DNA of 64,000 nucleotides from Terracoccus sp. 273MFTsu3.1. Lineage in GTDB: Bacteria; Actinomycetota; Actinomycetes; Actinomycetales; Dermatophilaceae. Position numbers and translations under genes: made by a program. A model generated the notes under the pieces. That model searched no databases and was not told where the DNA came from. It saw only the letters and a program-made list of their open reading frames with translations. The stretch spans positions 186,001 through 250,000 of the forward strand of contig NZ_KB911825.1 in the NCBI RefSeq assembly GCF_000383675.1. Reading direction: 5' to 3'. The stretch's first letter is position 1; each line of letters opens with the position of its first letter. Shown here one piece after another: positions 62,252 through 64,000 of this stretch.

Positions 62252-63606
62252 GACGCGCTCGCCGTCGTGATCTTGATCTGGCCGACGCCGAGCTCGGCGT
62301 CGACGACGATCTCGGGGGTCTTCGTGGTGTCACCGAAGGTCACCGTCTGCGTCCAACCCGTGCCTTCGTGCTGGAGCTCGTCCGGCCCGACGCGTCGCAT
62401 GCCCTCGCCGGCCACTCCGGGTCCGGTGGCGATGATCTCGCCAGCCCGCGCCCGGGTGTTGACGACCACGTTGACGCCCTCGGGGACGACGAGGTCGAGC
62501 TCGCCGACGCCCATCGTCGTCGTCACGGTGTCCGTCCCCGTGGTGCCCTTCCAGTTCGCATCACGCAAGTCGACCTTCATCTGGCCGAGGCCGAGCTCGA
62601 AGGCCGGAGCCGGCGTCATCGAGGTCACCGTGTAGCTGCGGTCGCCCGCCTGCCAGGGCTGCGAGAGACCCATCGGTGCGGCCGTCGTCGCCGCGGCCGC
62701 GATCATGCCGATGACGGCGAAGAACGCGAGCCCTCCCGACCGACGTCCGGCGAGACCGGCCACGAGGATCCCGAGGCCGAGCACGCCCAGACCGGAGGCG
62801 ATCCCGACCGCCACGTGGTTGCCCGGCCAGCCGGCCGCCTGGGCGACGGACGACATCACGACACCGACGACGATGGCGAGTCCGAGGACGAGCAGCCCAC
62901 CGGCGAAGCCGATCGCGCGGGTCCGCTCACGGACCGGCGTCGGCGCGGGTGGACGCGGCGCCGCGAGAGTCGCGCCGGCGTTCGCCGCCGCGTTGCCCGT
63001 CGAGCCGTATGCCGTCGCTGGCGCAGGTGCAGAGGTGCCGGCTCCGGTGCCGGGCTGGCCGACCGGCTGGCCGACGGGCTGCCCGGTCACGGGGTCGACG
63101 GTCGTCGCGCCGGCCGCACCCGGTCCAGACGTGCCGCGGTTGCGCCACGGCGCCTGCTCCATGAGCTCACGGCCGGTGGCGGTCCGGGTCGCGAACCACC
63201 AGGCACCGACGACGAGGAGCACGAAGCCGAAGAAGCGGAAGCCCCTCGAGTCGCCGCCCCACCAGGGGCCGCCGCCGAGGACGGAGATGGCCGTGACGAC
63301 GAGGAGGAAGATCGAGCTGCCCTCGCCGTGCTTGAGGGCGCGCTCGACGTGGATCTCGCCGCGCTCGTCGGGCATGAGCAGCCACAGCACGAGGTAGAGC
63401 GCGACACCCATCCCGAAGAAGATGGAGAAGAGGATGAAGCCCGCCCGGACGACGAGCGGGTCGACGCCGAGCCAACGGGCCAGGCCCGTCGCGACGCCGG
63501 CGAACCAGCGACCGTCCCCCTGACGCACGATCCCCGGGCGTCGCAGAGCGGTGTAGAAACCGTCGAGGCCGTGCCCCTGCGGAGGGGCGTCATTGCTTTT
63601 CGTCAT
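62248..63606 (-). CDS. PspC-domain membrane protein with LiaF-like C-terminal domain
   Basis: 452 residues. The N-terminal PspC domain (about 20-80) has RWFAGVATGLARWLGVDPLV then a helix ending LVLWLLMPDERGE. Further membrane helices follow to about residue 320, with a Gly/Pro/Ala-rich loop between. The last 120 residues are regular short strands (GVGELDLVVPEGVNVVV, ELGVGQIKITT) like the LiaF cell-wall-stress domain. Such proteins modulate a two-component system. It diverges from a PspC-headed gene at the window edge. Confidence 0.88.
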   Translation of the reverse strand: MTKSNDAPPQGHGLDGFYTALRRPGIVRQGDGRWFAGVATGLARWLGVDPLVVRAGFILFSIFFGMGVALYLVLWLLMPDERGEIHVERALKHGEGSSIFLLVVTAISVLGGGPWWGGDSRGFRFFGFVLLVVGAWWFATRTATGRELMEQAPWRNRGTSGPGAAGATTVDPVTGQPVGQPVGQPGTGAGTSAPAPATAYGSTGNAAANAGATLAAPRPPAPTPVRERTRAIGFAGGLLVLGLAIVVGVVMSSVAQAAGWPGNHVAVGIASGLGVLGLGILVAGLAGRRSGGLAFFAVIGMIAAAATTAAPMGLSQPWQAGDRSYTVTSMTPAPAFELGLGQMKVDLRDANWKGTTGTDTVTTTMGVGELDLVVPEGVNVVVNTRARAGEIIATGPGVAGEGMRRVGPDELQHEGTGWTQTVTFGDTTKTPEIVVDAELGVGQIKITTASAS

Positions 63607-63730
63607 GCCACCACAGTGGCGCGCCGGACGCCCGCCAACCATGAGGGTCGACCCTGAGCGCACCCTGACGCGACCCCCAAAGGAGGCCGGGATGGTCGCC
63701 CTCGCCCGCCGGGTGGGTCAGGATGGAACG

Positions 63731-64000
63731 GTGCAGACGGCATACGAGAACGGAACGGGCCCCGTGCGCCCGGCCTGGCGGGCGACGCCACGGCCCCCGC
63801 TCGTGCGCCAGCGGCAGGGCAAGGTCATCGCGGGAGTCGCGATGGGGCTCGCCGAGCACCTCGGCCTGCCGGTCGTCGCCGTCCGAGTGGCGCTCGTCCT
63901 GACGAGCATCCCCTTCGGCGCGGGGCTCGCCGTCTACGTCTTCCTCTGGGCCACGATGCGCGAGGTCGGCGACGTCGACCCGGCGATCGCCGCCGCCACG
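63731..64000 (+). CDS. PspC-domain protein, probably the N-terminus of a sensor histidine kinase (partial)
   Basis: A GTG with AGGATGG six bases upstream starts a frame that runs off the right edge (90 codons). Residues about 27-72 form a PspC domain: KVIAGVAMGLAEHLGLP and a hydrophobic helix ending VYVFLWATMREVG. In actinobacteria this domain often heads a histidine kinase encoded opposite a PspC/LiaF-like protein, which fits the divergent gene here. The kinase part is outside the window. Confidence 0.75.
   Translation, partial: MQTAYENGTGPVRPAWRATPRPPLVRQRQGKVIAGVAMGLAEHLGLPVVAVRVALVLTSIPFGAGLAVYVFLWATMREVGDVDPAIAAAT

Overview
The window is very GC-rich (about 70% by eye) and carries actinobacterial markers: a WhiB-family protein, mycothiol S-conjugate amidase (Mca), two CIRCE (HrcA) operators before groES, and PspC, DUF4307 and GuaB3 proteins. 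Gene order follows two blocks I know from Mycobacterium tuberculosis and Streptomyces: guaB3-guaB-rsdA-sigD/whiB-groEL-groES ... tsaD-rimI-tsaB-tsaE-alr-nnr-acpS-glmS, and coaA ... phoH2 ... Z-isoprenyl transferase/hemolysin III/mca/DUF4307/greA/metB. The combination suggests a high-GC Micrococcales-type actinobacterium, perhaps Intrasporangiaceae; the genus cannot be fixed from sequence alone. I see no rRNA, tRNA, CRISPR array, insertion sequence, prophage or origin.

Layout. 1-1266: start of a glycosyltransferase that runs off the left edge. 1.4-6.0 kb: GuaB3 and GuaB (IMP dehydrogenase) with a SigD-like sigma factor and its membrane anti-sigma factor. 6.3-8.9 kb: WhiB3/WhiD-like protein and the groES-groEL unit under a promoter with two CIRCE sites. 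9.0-14.6 kb: an accessory block (THUMP-like methyltransferase, ArsR plus SRPBCC pair, nucleoside hydrolase plus ribokinase, lipoprotein glycosidase). 15-24 kb: a tightly packed minus-strand run for t6A tRNA modification, D-alanine, NAD(P)HX repair, ACP activation and glucosamine-6-phosphate, so tRNA modification and cell-wall precursor supply are co-transcribed. 24-35 kb: pantothenate kinase, a secreted lytic transglycosylase, PhoH2 with a possible leader peptide, a three-gene WXG100 cassette, Z-isoprenyl transferase, hemolysin III, Mca, DUF4307 and GreA. 35-41 kb: a GlmL/MutL-like protein, cystathionine gamma-synthase, an SGNH hydrolase and a cystine-type ABC transporter.

41-47.7 kb holds an envelope signalling and secretion stretch (DUF4825 lipoprotein, NarL-type two-component pair, two secreted proteins), a coupled pair of tandem-GNAT proteins and MsrA. 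47.8-58.4 kb is one 10.5-kb gene for a secreted RTX (calcium-binding repeat) protein of about 3,500 residues. The right end has a second SRPBCC plus GNAT pair, an M13 metallopeptidase, and a PspC/LiaF-like envelope-stress locus diverging from a PspC-headed protein cut by the window edge.

The signals that ordinary annotation explains least are: the heptamer GTATGCC/GGCATAC, found about 36 times, equally on both strands, dictating rare TAT codons and sitting in both arms of two perfect intergenic hairpins; the WXG100 cassette, whose promoter shares a 13-bp sequence with the dyad in front of hemolysin III; the short leader ORF and hairpin before phoH2; the GuaB3 protein lacking the catalytic cysteine; and the giant RTX protein.
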